DNA of 64,000 nucleotides from Lysobacter sp. (GCA_013141175.1 JABFRN010000001.1:186001-250000); one strand, 5' to 3'. Positions 28,496 through 38,726 are shown, numbered from the stretch's first letter. Translations and numbers: made by a program. Notes: a model not told the origin generated them from the letters alone.

Positions 28496-30820
28496 TCAGA
28501 ACTTCACGTTCACTGCGGCGTAAATCGAACGGCCCGGTCCGGGCACGGCCACGGCCCACTGCGGATAGTTCGGCAGCGTCGGATTCATCGACATCGTGGT
28601 GCCCTGCCCGAGATAGGCGCCGCCGGTCGGCAAGGCATGGAACCTGTCGAACAGGTTTTCGACGCCCACATCGAGACGCACGCGATCCCATTCGCGCGCC
28701 ACGCGCAGGTTGACCAGGCCATAACCGGCCGTCTCCAGCTCGTTGCGCACCCGCGAGACGCTGTTCTTGCTGGTCACGCCCACCATTTCCAGCGCGTTGT
28801 CCCAACCGCCCAGCTTATGGGTCAGCGCGATGCGCGCATTCAACGGCATCAGGTTGTAGAGGTTGTCGTGGCTGATGCTGTTCTCGCCCTTGGCGTAGGC
28901 GAGCTTGCCTTCCAGTCCGAATACGCCGAAGCGGACATCACCCAACCGCAGCTTGCCGGACACATCCAGTCCGTAGAGCCTTGCGTTGGCATTGGCGTAC
29001 TTCAACACGGAGAACGCGCCCTTCACCGGCACCGCGCGCGGCGCATTGGTGGCCGCGTCCCACTGCACGGCATCGATGTAGTCGGTAACGCGCGTGTAGT
29101 ACGGCGTCGCCTGCAGCTCCCAGGCCCTGTCGGCCGCATGCCAGTCGAAGGTCACCGACGTGGTCACCGCACGCTCCGGCTTGAGGTCGAGATTGCCGAT
29201 GTAACCATTGCCGTCGCCGACGAAGTTGTTCATCACCGCCGCCATCGACCATGTCGACCATGGATAGACTTCGTACAGCCCGGGAGAACGCGTCTTGCGC
29301 GCGATCCCGAACGCGATATCGGTGTGTTCGTCCTTGGCGAAGCGGAAGATCGCGCTGGCATCCAGATTGCCGTCGCTGCGCGAACGGTTCGCCGCATTGA
29401 ACAGACCCGCATCGCGCATCTGGTACGAGCCCATCATGTTGCTGGAGGGGTTGTAGCCCTGCGCATCGCCGGCATCCATGCGCACGCGTTCGTAGCGCAC
29501 ACCGAGCTCGGCCACCCAGCGCGCATCGAAATGGTGTTCCCATTCGGCATGGGCCGCGCTGCGTTCGCGCTCGCCGTCGCGGATGTTCCAGAACGTGCCG
29601 GGCCACATCATTCCGCCCGACGGCGGCCACCAATCATCGAGCCGGTAGAGGCGATGTTCCGCACCGACGCGGAGCAGATCGTCGCCGGCCAGCTTGAATT
29701 CGGCATCGACCGTCAGCGCCGTGGTGTCGCTTTCGGTGTCCATCGGCATGCCCGCAGCGCAGTTCATGCCGATCGGCGCGCACGACACCGCTGCGCTGCC
29801 GGGCGGATTGCCGACGTTCGTGGCCATGCCGTACCAGTAACGCTTGTCGGCGCCGAAATCCATGTGGTGCTCAAGGGTTTCGCGATACACGCGCGCGTCC
29901 AGCCGGCCCCAGTCGAAATCGCCGCGATAGCGCAGTTTGAAACGGCGCTGCCGGTTGTCGAGCAGATCCATGCGCTGGTTCGGGAAGCCCTGCTCGGGCA
30001 TGCCCTGCCAGCCGACCGTCGCCTCCAGCAGATGGTCGCCCCAGGCATAGGCCAGATCGAGCGTCTGGTTGCGCGTGGTGTAGGCGCTTGAACCCACTTC
30101 ATCGCGACCGAGCGTATGGCCGGCACGTCCGCTGAAATCGTAGGTCTTGAAATCGTCGCCGGCAACGTAGTTGTCGGCCTTCGCGACGGAACCTGCGTAG
30201 CGCAGGCTGAAACGTTCGGTGGCGAAGGTCGCGGCCACGTTCGCGCCGTGCGCATCGCCGTTGCTGCGATAGAACGCGCCGATTTCGCCGGACAACACGT
30301 GGCCGCTGCCTGCGGCGGCGAACACCGGCGGCTTGCGGTCGACGACGATGCTGCCGCCGATGGAATCGCCGCCCACCGAGACCGGGGTGATGCCCGGATA
30401 AACGGTGATCCGGCCGATATCGCCCGGCGCCACGTACGACAGCGCCGGATTCATGTGATTCGGGCACGAGGCGGTGATGTCCGCGCCATCGACCTGGATG
30501 CGCAGACGGTCGTCGCCCAGACCGTGGATGGCGGGCAGGCCCGACACCCCGCCGGCGGCGTTGATCGACACGCCGGGCAGGCCGTCGAGCAGACGCGCGG
30601 CGTCGCTGGTGGCGGCCTGGCGGGCACGGGTGGCATCGCCGTCCATCTGCCGCGCCGGTGCGATCGAAGCGCGATCGCCTTCGACGAATACTTTCGGCAG
30701 GACGGTGGCGGCATCGCTGCCGTCGGGAGAGATGGGCGCATCGGCGGGCTCGGCGGCGAGCGCGCACAGCGGCAGTGCGGCAAGGATCGCCGCGAACAGG
30801 GGATTGAATCGGAACGACAT
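28496..30820 (-). CDS. TonB-dependent copper receptor (OprC/NosA-like)
   Basis: A 774-residue outer-membrane receptor. Signal peptide FAAILAALPLCALAAEPADA, then a plug domain (AARLLDGLPGVSINAAGGVSGLPAIHGLGDDRLRIQV in two parts) and a beta barrel ending in AAVNVKF. In the plug, C119-P-N-H122-M123-N-P-A-L-S-Y is the metal-binding signature of the OprC/NosA group, which import copper. Extra Met-rich patches (GMMWPGTF, SSNMMGSYQM) fit copper handling. It follows a DUF2946 gene on the same strand, 125 bp upstream, a pairing often seen with this receptor group. Confidence 0.93.
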   Translation of the reverse strand: MSFRFNPLFAAILAALPLCALAAEPADAPISPDGSDAATVLPKVFVEGDRASIAPARQMDGDATRARQAATSDAARLLDGLPGVSINAAGGVSGLPAIHGLGDDRLRIQVDGADITASCPNHMNPALSYVAPGDIGRITVYPGITPVSVGGDSIGGSIVVDRKPPVFAAAGSGHVLSGEIGAFYRSNGDAHGANVAATFATERFSLRYAGSVAKADNYVAGDDFKTYDFSGRAGHTLGRDEVGSSAYTTRNQTLDLAYAWGDHLLEATVGWQGMPEQGFPNQRMDLLDNRQRRFKLRYRGDFDWGRLDARVYRETLEHHMDFGADKRYWYGMATNVGNPPGSAAVSCAPIGMNCAAGMPMDTESDTTALTVDAEFKLAGDDLLRVGAEHRLYRLDDWWPPSGGMMWPGTFWNIRDGERERSAAHAEWEHHFDARWVAELGVRYERVRMDAGDAQGYNPSSNMMGSYQMRDAGLFNAANRSRSDGNLDASAIFRFAKDEHTDIAFGIARKTRSPGLYEVYPWSTWSMAAVMNNFVGDGNGYIGNLDLKPERAVTTSVTFDWHAADRAWELQATPYYTRVTDYIDAVQWDAATNAPRAVPVKGAFSVLKYANANARLYGLDVSGKLRLGDVRFGVFGLEGKLAYAKGENSISHDNLYNLMPLNARIALTHKLGGWDNALEMVGVTSKNSVSRVRNELETAGYGLVNLRVAREWDRVRLDVGVENLFDRFHALPTGGAYLGQGTTMSMNPTLPNYPQWAVAVPGPGRSIYAAVNVKF

Positions 30821-30945
30821 GGATGACTCCGGAAACTCGGGCGTGCGCGCGAACGCATGACACGCATGGGGGTGTTCCGCCGCAGACGGTTACGGGCACG
30901 CGGGATGGGCCCGGTGCGGCGATGAAGAGGGTGCTATCGGCGCGA

Positions 30946-31380
30946 TCAGATCGCGATGCGCGCCTGCGGCGGCCCGCGTGGCCCCAATCCCAGGAGATAT
31001 CGATCGAGGCTGTGCGAACCCCGACGCTGCGCGAAGGCCGCGTCGTGGAGACGCGGCGACAGCCACGCCAGCAGCATGCCGGCGAGCAGTACGACCGCCG
31101 CCAGCAGCGGGCAATACGGGCAATCGTCGCCGGCATGCTCGCCACGGCTGCGATCACCGCGATCTTCCGCAGCGGCATCGGTTCCGGCGAAGAGACCCTG
31201 CAGCGGCGCAGGCAAGACCACCAGCCCGCGCATCGTGCACATCGCGTTCCACGCCGACGCCATCGGATCGGGATTCAACGCCTGATGCAGGCGTCCGATG
31301 GTGGGCAACAACGACAGCAGCAGGCTCGCGGCGAACGCGAGCGACAGCAGCAAGGGACGTTGGCGGCGCAGTGGCGACAT
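30946..31380 (-). CDS. DUF2946 membrane protein
   Basis: A 144-residue protein with an N-terminal helix (LLLSLAFAASLLLSLLP) and a second helix after the motif EHAGDDCPYCPLL (His82, Cys87, Cys90), the DUF2946 hallmark. The family is frequently encoded beside TonB-dependent copper receptors, and the H-CxxC motif suggests metal binding. Function is unproven. The copper receptor gene follows on the same strand. Confidence 0.85.
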   Translation of the reverse strand: MSPLRRQRPLLLSLAFAASLLLSLLPTIGRLHQALNPDPMASAWNAMCTMRGLVVLPAPLQGLFAGTDAAAEDRGDRSRGEHAGDDCPYCPLLAAVVLLAGMLLAWLSPRLHDAAFAQRRGSHSLDRYLLGLGPRGPPQARIAI

Positions 31381-31494
31381 GATGGCGCGGATTAAAGCCG
31401 GATCGAAAAGACAGGGCCTTGCGCGAGGTCAATTTCGATGGCGCGGGACGCGCTTCCGTGCATCAGCAGCATGGGTGTCCTCGGCGTATTCTCA

Positions 31495-32268
31495 TCAACG
31501 CTTCGGCAGCGCCAGCAGCGGATCCTGCGGTTTGCCGTTGTAGCGGATCTCGAAATGCAGCATGTCGCGCGAAGCGCCGCTGCGGCCCATCTCGGCGATC
31601 TGTTCGCCGGCTTTCACGCGCTGGCCTTCGTTGACCAGCCGCGAACGGTTGTGGCCATAGGCCGACAGCCACTGCTCGCTGTGTTTGACGATGATCAGTT
31701 CGCCGTAGCCGACAAGGCCGGCGCCCGAGTACACCACCACGCCATCGGCCGCAGCGCGCACCGGCGAACCGCTCTTGCCGGCGATATCGATGCCCTGCCG
31801 GGTTGGATCGCCGGCAGAAAAACGGCCGACGATGGTCCCGTCCGCAGGCCAGCGCCAATCGAACGCGGCTTCCGGTGGCTGGGTCGGCGGCTTGGGCGTC
31901 GGCGTGGAAGGTGCCGGTCCGACCGGTGGGCGCGTCGTGGGCGGCTTCGGCGGCGTACCGGCCACACGCGGCGGCGCGTTCGGTGCGGGTGCGGTCAGGC
32001 GCAGGCGCTGACCGGGATAGATCGTGTACGGCGGCGGGATGCGGTTCCACATCGCCAGATCCAGCGGGCTCACGCCGTGCATGGTCGCGATGCGATAAAG
32101 CGTCTCTCCTTTGCGCACCAGCGCGGACGAGCCCGGCTTCGGCGGCGACACCGGGCGCGAGACGGACGGCTTGCCGCGCGGCGGCGTGCGCACGACCGTG
32201 GTGCGCGCGCAGGCCGCGAGCAGCGCCAGCATCGCGAATACGGCGACAAGAGTACGCAGACGCCTCAT
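31495..32268 (-). CDS. nlpD: NlpD-like M23 lipoprotein with LysM domain
   Basis: A 257-residue lipoprotein (Cys20 in MLALLAAC). A LysM domain (ALVRKGETLYRIATMHGVSPLDLAMWNRI...YPGQRL, split) is followed by a Pro-rich linker and an M23-type domain (DWRWPADGTIVGRFS, GIDIAGKSGSPVRAAADGVVVYSG, YGELIIVKH, EMGRSGAS, LHFEIRYNGK). As in E. coli NlpD the zinc ligands appear incomplete, so it more likely activates an amidase for daughter-cell separation than cuts peptidoglycan itself. ATGA overlap with yqaA. The usual neighbour rpoS is not present. Confidence 0.92.
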   Translation of the reverse strand: MRRLRTLVAVFAMLALLAACARTTVVRTPPRGKPSVSRPVSPPKPGSSALVRKGETLYRIATMHGVSPLDLAMWNRIPPPYTIYPGQRLRLTAPAPNAPPRVAGTPPKPPTTRPPVGPAPSTPTPKPPTQPPEAAFDWRWPADGTIVGRFSAGDPTRQGIDIAGKSGSPVRAAADGVVVYSGAGLVGYGELIIVKHSEQWLSAYGHNRSRLVNEGQRVKAGEQIAEMGRSGASRDMLHFEIRYNGKPQDPLLALPKR

Positions 32269-32879
32269 CCGCCCCTCGCCTTGAACACGAGATAGCTGAT
32301 CGCGACCAGCAGCACCGCCGTGGCGCCCCAGCCGATCGGTTCGACATAGCGATGCAGCGCGCGCTCGGCGCGCTCGCCACCGAGGCGGATCGCGATCGCG
32401 ACCAGGAAGACACGCTTGCCGCGACCGATCGCCATCGCCGCCAGATACGGCACCCACGGCACGCCGACCACGCCGGAGGCCCAGGTAAAGACTTTCATCG
32501 GAATCGGCGCGAAGCCTCCGGCGACCAGCAGCCAGAACACCGCCCACGGCGATTCGGCCATCTTGGTCCGGATCGTGTCGATGCCGGATTCGATGCCGTG
32601 CATCATGCCCAGCCACTCGAAGAGCGGTCGCATCAGCTCGAAGGCGTAGTGGCCGAGCAGATAGCCGATCACCGCGCCGGCGATCGAGCCGATCAGGCTC
32701 AGCGTGGCGAACCACAGCGCGCGCTTGGGCTGCGCCAGCGACATCGGCGCCAGCATCACTTCCGGCGGCACCGGAAAGATGATGGCCTCGACGAAGCTCA
32801 GGCCGGTGAGGAAGGCGGGTGCGCGCGGGTGACGGGACCACGCGATCGCACGCGCATACATCGGTGCGAATATCTTCAT
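32265..32879 (-). CDS. YqaA/DedA-type membrane protein
   Basis: A 204-residue inner-membrane protein of the SNARE-associated/DedA superfamily (VTT domain). It shows SFVEAIIFPVPPEVMLAPM, the Gly-rich IGSIAGAVIGYLLG helix, and FAPIPMKVFTWASGVVGVPW. Larger DedA proteins act in lipid transport and membrane homeostasis; this short YqaA branch is uncharacterised. It is coupled to nlpD by ATGA and lies 13 bp after pcm. Confidence 0.9.
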   Translation of the reverse strand: MKIFAPMYARAIAWSRHPRAPAFLTGLSFVEAIIFPVPPEVMLAPMSLAQPKRALWFATLSLIGSIAGAVIGYLLGHYAFELMRPLFEWLGMMHGIESGIDTIRTKMAESPWAVFWLLVAGGFAPIPMKVFTWASGVVGVPWVPYLAAMAIGRGKRVFLVAIAIRLGGERAERALHRYVEPIGWGATAVLLVAISYLVFKARGG

Positions 32880-32892
32880 GCGGTGCGCCGAC

Positions 32893-33579
32893 TCATCCGT
32901 CGATCATCCCCGAGAGCAGCGGCACGAACACCACCGGCGCCAGATCGCTGCGCTCGATGTGGCCGTCCGCGTCCTTGCGCAGTTTCACCAGCGACTGTCC
33001 GCCGCTGCCGCCGACCGGCGCGATGAGCGTGCCGCCCACCGCGAGTTGTCCGGTCAGCGCATCGACCAGGGCCGGCGCGGCGGCGGTGACGATGATCGCG
33101 TCGAATGGACCGTTCTCCGGCCAGCCGATGCGGCCGTCGTCGTGCTTGCTGCGGATGTTCAGGCCGAGCGTGCGGAAGCGCTTGCGCGCGGTGCGCAGCA
33201 GGTCGCCGATGCGTTCAACGGTATGGACTTCCAGCCCGAGCGCGGCGAGCACTGCGGCCTGATAGCCTGAACCGGTGCCGATCTCCAGCACTTTCTTCGG
33301 CGCGGCGCCGTCCTCGAACAGCGCCTCGGTCATCCGCGCGACCACCCAGGGCTGCGAGATGGTCTGGCCATGGCCGATCGGCAGCGCGTTGTCTTCGTAT
33401 GCGCGTGCGGCGAGCGCTTCATCGACGAACAGATGCCGCGGCACGGTGCGGATCGCATTGAGCACGTTTTCGTCGACGATCCCTTTCTCCCGAAGCCGTT
33501 CGATCAGGCGGTCGCGCACGCGCTGCGAGGTCATGCCCATGCCGATGGCTTCCGGCTGCAGGCGCATGCGTGCGGTCAT
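32893..33579 (-). CDS. pcm: Protein-L-isoaspartate O-methyltransferase
   Basis: A 228-residue SAM-dependent repair enzyme that methylates isoaspartyl residues in damaged proteins. Motifs are [18 protein letters not shown], the conserved [15 protein letters not shown], and SAM loop [19 protein letters not shown]. The ATG at 33579 overlaps the surE stop by ATGA, the usual surE-pcm coupling. A second ATG at residue 14 is possible. Confidence 0.96.
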   Translation of the reverse strand: MTARMRLQPEAIGMGMTSQRVRDRLIERLREKGIVDENVLNAIRTVPRHLFVDEALAARAYEDNALPIGHGQTISQPWVVARMTEALFEDGAAPKKVLEIGTGSGYQAAVLAALGLEVHTVERIGDLLRTARKRFRTLGLNIRSKHDDGRIGWPENGPFDAIIVTAAAPALVDALTGQLAVGGTLIAPVGGSGGQSLVKLRKDADGHIERSDLAPVVFVPLLSGMIDG

Positions 33580-34403
33580 GCCGCATCCCCGTCGCCGATC
33601 GGGGCATCGCCGGCGCGGGCATCGCCAGCACGATCGCCCAGACCGGCCGCGAGCCCGCCGACCCAACTCGCGACATGGTCGAGCGCCTGATAGCGGGTCA
33701 GATCGACATGGATCGGCGTGATCGAAATACAACCGCGTCGCACTGCGTCGAAATCGGTGCCGGGGCCGGCGTCCTGTTCCGCGCCTGCGGCGCCGATCCA
33801 CCACCACTGGCGACCGCGCGGGTCTTCCTGTGGCGTGCAGGCCTCGGCGCGATGACGATTGCCCAGGCGGGTGACCTCGAAGCCGGCGATCTCGCCCCAA
33901 GGCAGGTCGGGTACGTTGACGTTGAGGATGGTATCGGCCGGCAGCGGATCGGCGCGCAGCCGGGCGACGATCTCGACCGCGGCGCGCGCGGCGGTTTCGT
34001 AGTGCCTGCCCTTGTGATCGGCGGTGACCAGCGACATCGCGACCGCCGGCAGGCCCAGGAAACGGCCTTCCATCGCAGCGGCGACGGTGCCGGAATAGAT
34101 CACGTCGTCGCCGAGGTTCGCGGTGTTGTTGATGCCGGAAACCACGATATCGGGTTCGTGCTCCAGCATGCCGGTGATGGCGACGTGGACGCAGTCGGTG
34201 GGCGTGCCGTGCACGCGCCAGGTGTGTTCGTCGTGGCGGACCACGCGGATCGGCATGTCCAGGGTCAGCGAATTGCTGGCGCCGGAGCGGTCGCGGTCGG
34301 GCGCGACCACCAACACCTCGTGCCCGGCCTCGCGCAGGCCAGCGGCGAGGATGCGGATGCCCGGGGCGTCGACGCCATCGTCGTTGCTGACCAGAATGCG
34401 CAT
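33576..34403 (-). CDS. surE: 5'-nucleotidase/3'-nucleotidase SurE
   Basis: A 275-residue metal-dependent phosphatase acting on nucleoside monophosphates and short polyphosphate. It opens [16 protein letters not shown], the metal-binding SurE signature, with [15 protein letters not shown] and [27 protein letters not shown] following. The C-terminus is about 20 residues longer than usual and made of Gly/Asp/Ala repeats ([20 protein letters not shown]). Coupled to pcm and divergent from the Smr gene, 140 bp between starts. Confidence 0.96.
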   Translation of the reverse strand: MRILVSNDDGVDAPGIRILAAGLREAGHEVLVVAPDRDRSGASNSLTLDMPIRVVRHDEHTWRVHGTPTDCVHVAITGMLEHEPDIVVSGINNTANLGDDVIYSGTVAAAMEGRFLGLPAVAMSLVTADHKGRHYETAARAAVEIVARLRADPLPADTILNVNVPDLPWGEIAGFEVTRLGNRHRAEACTPQEDPRGRQWWWIGAAGAEQDAGPGTDFDAVRRGCISITPIHVDLTRYQALDHVASWVGGLAAGLGDRAGDARAGDAPIGDGDAA

Positions 34404-34543
34404 GGGTTCGGAAAGTCGCCTTGTCGCGGAGGAAGAAGTCCGCGCCATGATACCGGAAGCGCCTGTCCGATCCGCAGCGACCCTTCGCAGCGGGCGCGGT
34501 TCTGCTGTCCTGCGGTCATGCGGCCCTGCTAACCTTCGATGCG

Positions 34544-35131
34544 ATGAGCGCACGCGACCGCAAGCCCGAGAAAACCCGTGTCGTCGAGCTGCCTGCCTGC
34601 GTCGACGATGCCGACGTCGATGATGCCGAGCTGTTCCGTTCGGCGATCGGCCCGGTGCGCGAGCTTCCGGCAGCGCCGACCGGTCCGCAGAAACCCAGGC
34701 CGAAGCCCGACGCACGCATGCGCGATCGCGACGAGGCCGATGCGCGCAGCGAATTCCAGCGCGCACTGGACGCTTCGCCGCTGTTGGCCGGAGACGTGTC
34801 GAGCTATCGCCGCGACAACGTGCCCAAAGGCGTGCTGCAGCGACTGGCGCGCGGCGAGTACGCGGCCCAGGACGAACTCGATCTGCACCACGTCAACGCC
34901 ACGACCGCCGAAGCAATGCTGCGGCAGTTCATCAAGGAGGCCTTCGAGACGGGCATGGGCTGCGTCCGGGTGATCCACGGCAAGGGCCTGAACTCGCCCG
35001 ACGGCGTGCCGACGATCAAGAATCTGGTCGACCGCATGCTGCGTCACCGCAGCGACGTGTTGGCGTTCCACTCGGCGCCGCCCGCGCAGGGCGGCACCGG
35101 CGCGGTGCTGGTGCTGCTGGGCCGGCGCTGA
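34544..35131 (+). CDS. Smr-domain protein (SmrA-like putative endonuclease)
   Basis: A 195-residue protein. The N-terminal half is charged and disordered-looking; the C-terminal half is a Smr domain with [19 protein letters not shown] and [11 protein letters not shown]. Smr domains of MutS2 and SmrA/SmrB are nucleases; SmrB-type proteins cut mRNA at collided ribosomes. The LDLHH and HGKG motifs are intact. It lies, oppositely oriented, between surE and the small lipoprotein gene. Confidence 0.9.
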   Translation: MSARDRKPEKTRVVELPACVDDADVDDAELFRSAIGPVRELPAAPTGPQKPRPKPDARMRDRDEADARSEFQRALDASPLLAGDVSSYRRDNVPKGVLQRLARGEYAAQDELDLHHVNATTAEAMLRQFIKEAFETGMGCVRVIHGKGLNSPDGVPTIKNLVDRMLRHRSDVLAFHSAPPAQGGTGAVLVLLGRR

Positions 35132-35156
35132 ACGGCGTCGGCCTCAACGCAGCGCC

Positions 35157-35402
35157 TCACTCCTGGTCGACGTGGCGCTTGACCGGTTTGTTGACCCAAC
35201 GCACGGTCAGGCCGCGACGGCGGGCCATGCTTTCGACCTGGGCGATATAGGCCGTGTTTTCCTCGATCCTCGGCGCATATTGCGTGCCGGGCGTCGCCGG
35301 CTTGGCAGCGGGAGCGATCGCACTGGATCCTTCCATCGTCTTGCAGCCCGACAGCGACAGGCCGGCGACGAGGACGACGAGCGAGCACATCTTGACGTTC
35401 AT
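35157..35402 (-). CDS. Small lipoprotein of unknown function
   Basis: An 81-residue protein with a lipoprotein signal (LVVLVAGLSLSGC, Cys20). The mature 60 residues have a Pro/Ala-rich start and a basic C-terminus (SMARRRGLTVRWVNKPVKRHVDQE). Not recognised as a named family. It lies 140 bp after truD on the same strand, and converges with the Smr gene. Confidence 0.7.
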   Translation of the reverse strand: MNVKMCSLVVLVAGLSLSGCKTMEGSSAIAPAAKPATPGTQYAPRIEENTAYIAQVESMARRRGLTVRWVNKPVKRHVDQE

Positions 35403-35542
35403 CAGAATTCTCCGAGACGACAGCAACGCGTGGATCGCCCGACGACATCGCCGGGCGTTCTTCCGGCTTATACGCCCGTGATGGAACGGCAGCATGGCCG
35501 CGTTTGGTTTTCCGACCAGCGGTCGGACAGAACCAGTGCCAT

Positions 35543-36619
35543 TCAGTCGCGCCCGGGGTCGGCAACGATCGTGCCCAACTCGGCCAGCACGGTGGTGGCG
35601 TAGCACCCGGCCGGCAGTCCGAAGCGCAGCACCAGCGTGCGCGGTTCCGGCCAATCGAACGCCAGCGACTGCGGCCTCAGCCGCAGCGCGCGACGCTCCT
35701 GGTCCAAGCCGGCGCGCTCAAGACCCGCACGCAGGGCGTCGAGCGGCACGCCTTCGAGCGCCGCCAGCTCCAAGGCCCGCGCCTCGCCCTGACTGCGCAA
35801 TTCGCCGCGACCCCAGAGCGGACCGCTGGGGTGGATATCGAACCGCGCCAATCGCTCCGCAAGCGCTTCGCTCCAGGGCTCCGGACCGAACACGCTGCGG
35901 CTGCCGTCGAGCATCCACACTTCGCCGTCGAGACCGCTGTCCCAGCAGGCCGTCCCGACCCGTGCGCCGAGCACGCGATTGAACAGTTCGGAGCGCGCCG
36001 CCGACAGCAGATGGCCGCGCTCCTCGCGCGCCACGCGCCGGCCGGCGAACATCGACAGCGCCTTGGACACATTGTCGCCGCCGCGTCCGAAGCGCTGTTC
36101 GCCGAAATAGTTGGGCACGCCGCGTTCGGCGATCGCGCGCAGCCGGGTTTCGATCGCCTCGGGATCGCCTTCGACCTCGCGCAGCGCCAGTACGAAACGA
36201 TTGCCGGCAAGCGCGCCGCGCGGCAATTTGCGCGCATGCCATTGCGCGTCGAGCACCCGCAGGTCCTCGGACTGCAATGCATCGATATCCGGCGCGATCT
36301 TCTTCGGGATCCACACGCTGAAGCGCTGTCGCGTCAAGGCATGGCGATCCTTCAGGCCCGCATAACCGATCGCGGACTCGGCGACGCCCGCCCATGCGGC
36401 GATGCGCTTGGCCGCGAACGCGGTGTTCATTCCGCGCTTCTCGACGGTCAGCAGAAGGTGTTCGCCCGCGCCGCTGGCGTCGAAGGCGTCGATTTCCTCG
36501 ACCGCGAAATCTTCCGGCACGCTGCGGATGCGCGCAGTCAGCACCGCTTCGCCGTGCGCGCGCGCCTGCGCCACTCCGCTGGCGCCAGCGCTGGCGTCCG
36601 CGCTCGAGTCCGGACTCAC
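35543..36619 (-). CDS. truD: tRNA pseudouridine(13) synthase TruD
   Basis: A 358-residue enzyme that makes pseudouridine at position 13 of tRNA-Glu. Catalytic D91 sits in [32 protein letters not shown] is another family hallmark. The start is assigned to GTG 36619, which overlaps the ispF stop as GTGA and has AGGA four bases upstream. The first 30 residues ([14 protein letters not shown]...) are not conserved, so a later start cannot be excluded. The frame stays open into ispF but that part has no similarity. Confidence 0.94.
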   Translation of the reverse strand: MSPDSSADASAGASGVAQARAHGEAVLTARIRSVPEDFAVEEIDAFDASGAGEHLLLTVEKRGMNTAFAAKRIAAWAGVAESAIGYAGLKDRHALTRQRFSVWIPKKIAPDIDALQSEDLRVLDAQWHARKLPRGALAGNRFVLALREVEGDPEAIETRLRAIAERGVPNYFGEQRFGRGGDNVSKALSMFAGRRVAREERGHLLSAARSELFNRVLGARVGTACWDSGLDGEVWMLDGSRSVFGPEPWSEALAERLARFDIHPSGPLWGRGELRSQGEARALELAALEGVPLDALRAGLERAGLDQERRALRLRPQSLAFDWPEPRTLVLRFGLPAGCYATTVLAELGTIVADPGRD

Positions 36620-37101
36620 GTCCTGATCAACAGACACACCGCCTGCGCCGCGATGCCTTCGCTGCGCCCGGTGAATCCCAGCGTTTCGGTGGTGGTGGCC
36701 TTCACGCTGACCGCATCGGGTTCGATACCGAGATCCAGCGCGATCGTCCGTCGCATCGCTTCGGCGTGCGGCCCGAGCTTCGGCCGTTCGCAGATCACGG
36801 TGATGTCGACATTGCCGACCATCCAGCCCTGATGGCGGATCAGATGGTCGCAGTGGCGCACGAACGTACGGCTGTCGGCGTCCTTCCAGCGCGGGTCGGA
36901 CGGCGGAAAATGCTTGCCGATATCGCCCAGCGCCAGCGCGCCGAGCAGCGCATCGCACACTGCATGCAGCACCACATCGCCATCGCTGTGCGCGACGATG
37001 CCCTGCGCATGCGGCACGCGCACGCCGCCGAGCATCACGTGATCGCCCTCGCCGAAGGCGTGGACATCGAAGCCTTGGCCGATGCGGATGTTCGCGGTCA
37101 T
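36616..37101 (-). CDS. ispF: 2-C-methyl-D-erythritol 2,4-cyclodiphosphate synthase
   Basis: A 161-residue trimeric zinc enzyme of the MEP isoprenoid pathway that releases CMP and forms the cyclodiphosphate. It shows [15 protein letters not shown] (Asp/His zinc ligands), [33 protein letters not shown] and the C-terminal [21 protein letters not shown]. It is separated from ispD by one unrecognised gene and is coupled to truD. Confidence 0.98.
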   Translation of the reverse strand: MTANIRIGQGFDVHAFGEGDHVMLGGVRVPHAQGIVAHSDGDVVLHAVCDALLGALALGDIGKHFPPSDPRWKDADSRTFVRHCDHLIRHQGWMVGNVDITVICERPKLGPHAEAMRRTIALDLGIEPDAVSVKATTTETLGFTGRSEGIAAQAVCLLIRT

Positions 37102-37125
37102 GGGATCATCCTCGCGAAGCGCCGC

Positions 37126-37644
37126 TCACGGGACGATCAGCGCCAGCAGGATGCGCTGCATGTCCAGATGCTTCATCAATCCCGCGCCGCTGGCGACGAC
37201 CTGCGGGTTCTGCAGCATGTCGGTCGCGGCGGACGTTCCCAGCGCCTGGAAACTCTTCCCGATGGCATCGGTGCCCGACTGCTTCATCGCCATGCGCAGC
37301 GGCCCGGCGCATTGATCGGCCAGCAGTTGCTCGAAGACCTTCGCCGCATCGCGATCGATCGCGCTGCGCTGCGCGGCATCGATCTGGGTCATCGAGGCAA
37401 TGTCCGGATGCTGGGCGATCACCGCGAACACCCATTTCACCAGCACGCGCTTTTCGTCCGCCGATGTCGATTTCAACAGGCACTGGGTCAATGCCTCCTG
37501 CGGCGCGAGCAGCCGCACCGACTTCGGCACGGCCTGCGGCGCCTGCACCACGACCGGTGTCTGCGACTGCGCGGCCAGCGAAGGCGCGGACGCGGCGAAA
37601 ACGATGAACAACACCGCCAACATGTTCGAAATGAAAATTCTCAT
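37126..37644 (-). CDS. Secreted protein of unknown function inside the isp operon
   Basis: A 172-residue protein with a signal peptide (FISNMLAVLFIVFAASAPSLAAQ) and a strong ribosome-binding site (AAAGGAG). The mature part is mostly helical with two cysteines (TQCLLKS, ADQCAGP). No family was recognised. It lies 24 bp after ispD and 24 bp before ispF on the same strand, so it is very likely in the same transcript, but nothing links it to isoprenoid synthesis. Confidence 0.75.
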   Translation of the reverse strand: MRIFISNMLAVLFIVFAASAPSLAAQSQTPVVVQAPQAVPKSVRLLAPQEALTQCLLKSTSADEKRVLVKWVFAVIAQHPDIASMTQIDAAQRSAIDRDAAKVFEQLLADQCAGPLRMAMKQSGTDAIGKSFQALGTSAATDMLQNPQVVASGAGLMKHLDMQRILLALIVP

Positions 37645-37668
37645 GACACTCCTTTCATCGTCGTGGAA

Positions 37669-38382
37669 TCAACGATGCCGATGCGAAAGTACGTACTCGA
37701 ACCGCGCCAGATCCGCCGGCGTGGTGACCTTGAAATTGTCTTCGTTGCCCTCGATCAACAGCGGGCGCAGGCCCTGCCGTTCCATCGCCATCGATTCGTC
37801 GGTGATCGCCACGCCCGCCATGCGCGCGGCGTCGAGCGCGCGGCTCAGCTGCATGCGCCGGAACAGCTGCGGCGTGAACGCGCGCCACAGACGCTCGCGC
37901 GGCTCGGTGCGGTCGATGCCGCCATCGTCGCCGGCGAACTTCAGGGTGTCGCGCACCGGCGCGGCGAGGATCGCGCCGACCGGATCGCTCATGCCCACGT
38001 CGAGCAGGCGGTCGAGATCCGCATGCGAGAGATTCGGGCGCGCGGCGTCGTGCACCAGCACGAAGGCATCGGCGCGCACCGACTCGGGCAGCGCATCGAG
38101 ACCGGCCAGCACCGAATCCGCGCGCTCGGCGCCGCCGATGCAGGTCATCACCGGCTTGTCGACCCGGACGTCAGCATCGCGCCAGTGACGATCGTCTTCG
38201 GCCAGCACGACCATCACTCCGCTCACGGACGCATGCGACAGCAGCACATCGAGGGTGTGCGCGATCAGCGGTCGACCCGCCACTTCGAGATACTGCTTCG
38301 GCAGTTCGCCGCCGAAGCGGGTGCCTCGCCCGGCGGCCGGCACCACCGCCCAGAGCCTGCCCCCGGCTTGATCCGGGATCAT
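37669..38382 (-). CDS. ispD: 2-C-methyl-D-erythritol 4-phosphate cytidylyltransferase
   Basis: A 237-residue nucleotidyltransferase converting MEP and CTP to CDP-ME. The N-terminal [27 protein letters not shown] is the CTP loop, with [19 protein letters not shown] and [17 protein letters not shown] as further signatures. Its ATG overlaps the ftsB stop (ATGA). CTP is made by pyrG in the same gene run. Confidence 0.97.
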   Translation of the reverse strand: MIPDQAGGRLWAVVPAAGRGTRFGGELPKQYLEVAGRPLIAHTLDVLLSHASVSGVMVVLAEDDRHWRDADVRVDKPVMTCIGGAERADSVLAGLDALPESVRADAFVLVHDAARPNLSHADLDRLLDVGMSDPVGAILAAPVRDTLKFAGDDGGIDRTEPRERLWRAFTPQLFRRMQLSRALDAARMAGVAITDESMAMERQGLRPLLIEGNEDNFKVTTPADLARFEYVLSHRHR

Positions 38383-38726
38383 GGCGCTGGCGCCTCGCCG
38401 TCGACTGGATCGACGGCAGCGTCGACCGGCGTCGGCGATTCGACCACGCGATAGAACGTCTCGCCGGGCTTGATCATGCCCAGTTCACTGCGCGCGCGTT
38501 CCTCGGCGGCGGATTCACCGGATTTGAGGTTCTCGACTTCCGCCGCCAACTGTTCGTTGCGCTGCTGCAGGCCGCGATTCTCGACGCCCTGACGCTCGAC
38601 CTTGCCCTGCAACGAGGACGTGGCGAACGCGCCGCCCTCGCCGAACCACAGCCGGTACTGCAGCCACGCCAACAGCGCGACCAGGATCAGCGCCAGCATC
38701 CGCAGCGTGCGCATCCCGTCGGTCAT
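38379..38726 (-). CDS. ftsB: Cell division protein FtsB
   Basis: A 115-residue bitopic division protein that works with FtsL and FtsQ. A short cytoplasmic start, one membrane helix ([20 protein letters not shown]), a periplasmic coiled coil ([18 protein letters not shown]) and the conserved [19 protein letters not shown] follow. The last 20 residues are acidic and Pro-rich. It lies 10 bp after eno, the usual gammaproteobacterial pairing. Confidence 0.95.
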   Translation of the reverse strand: MTDGMRTLRMLALILVALLAWLQYRLWFGEGGAFATSSLQGKVERQGVENRGLQQRNEQLAAEVENLKSGESAAEERARSELGMIKPGETFYRVVESPTPVDAAVDPVDGEAPAP

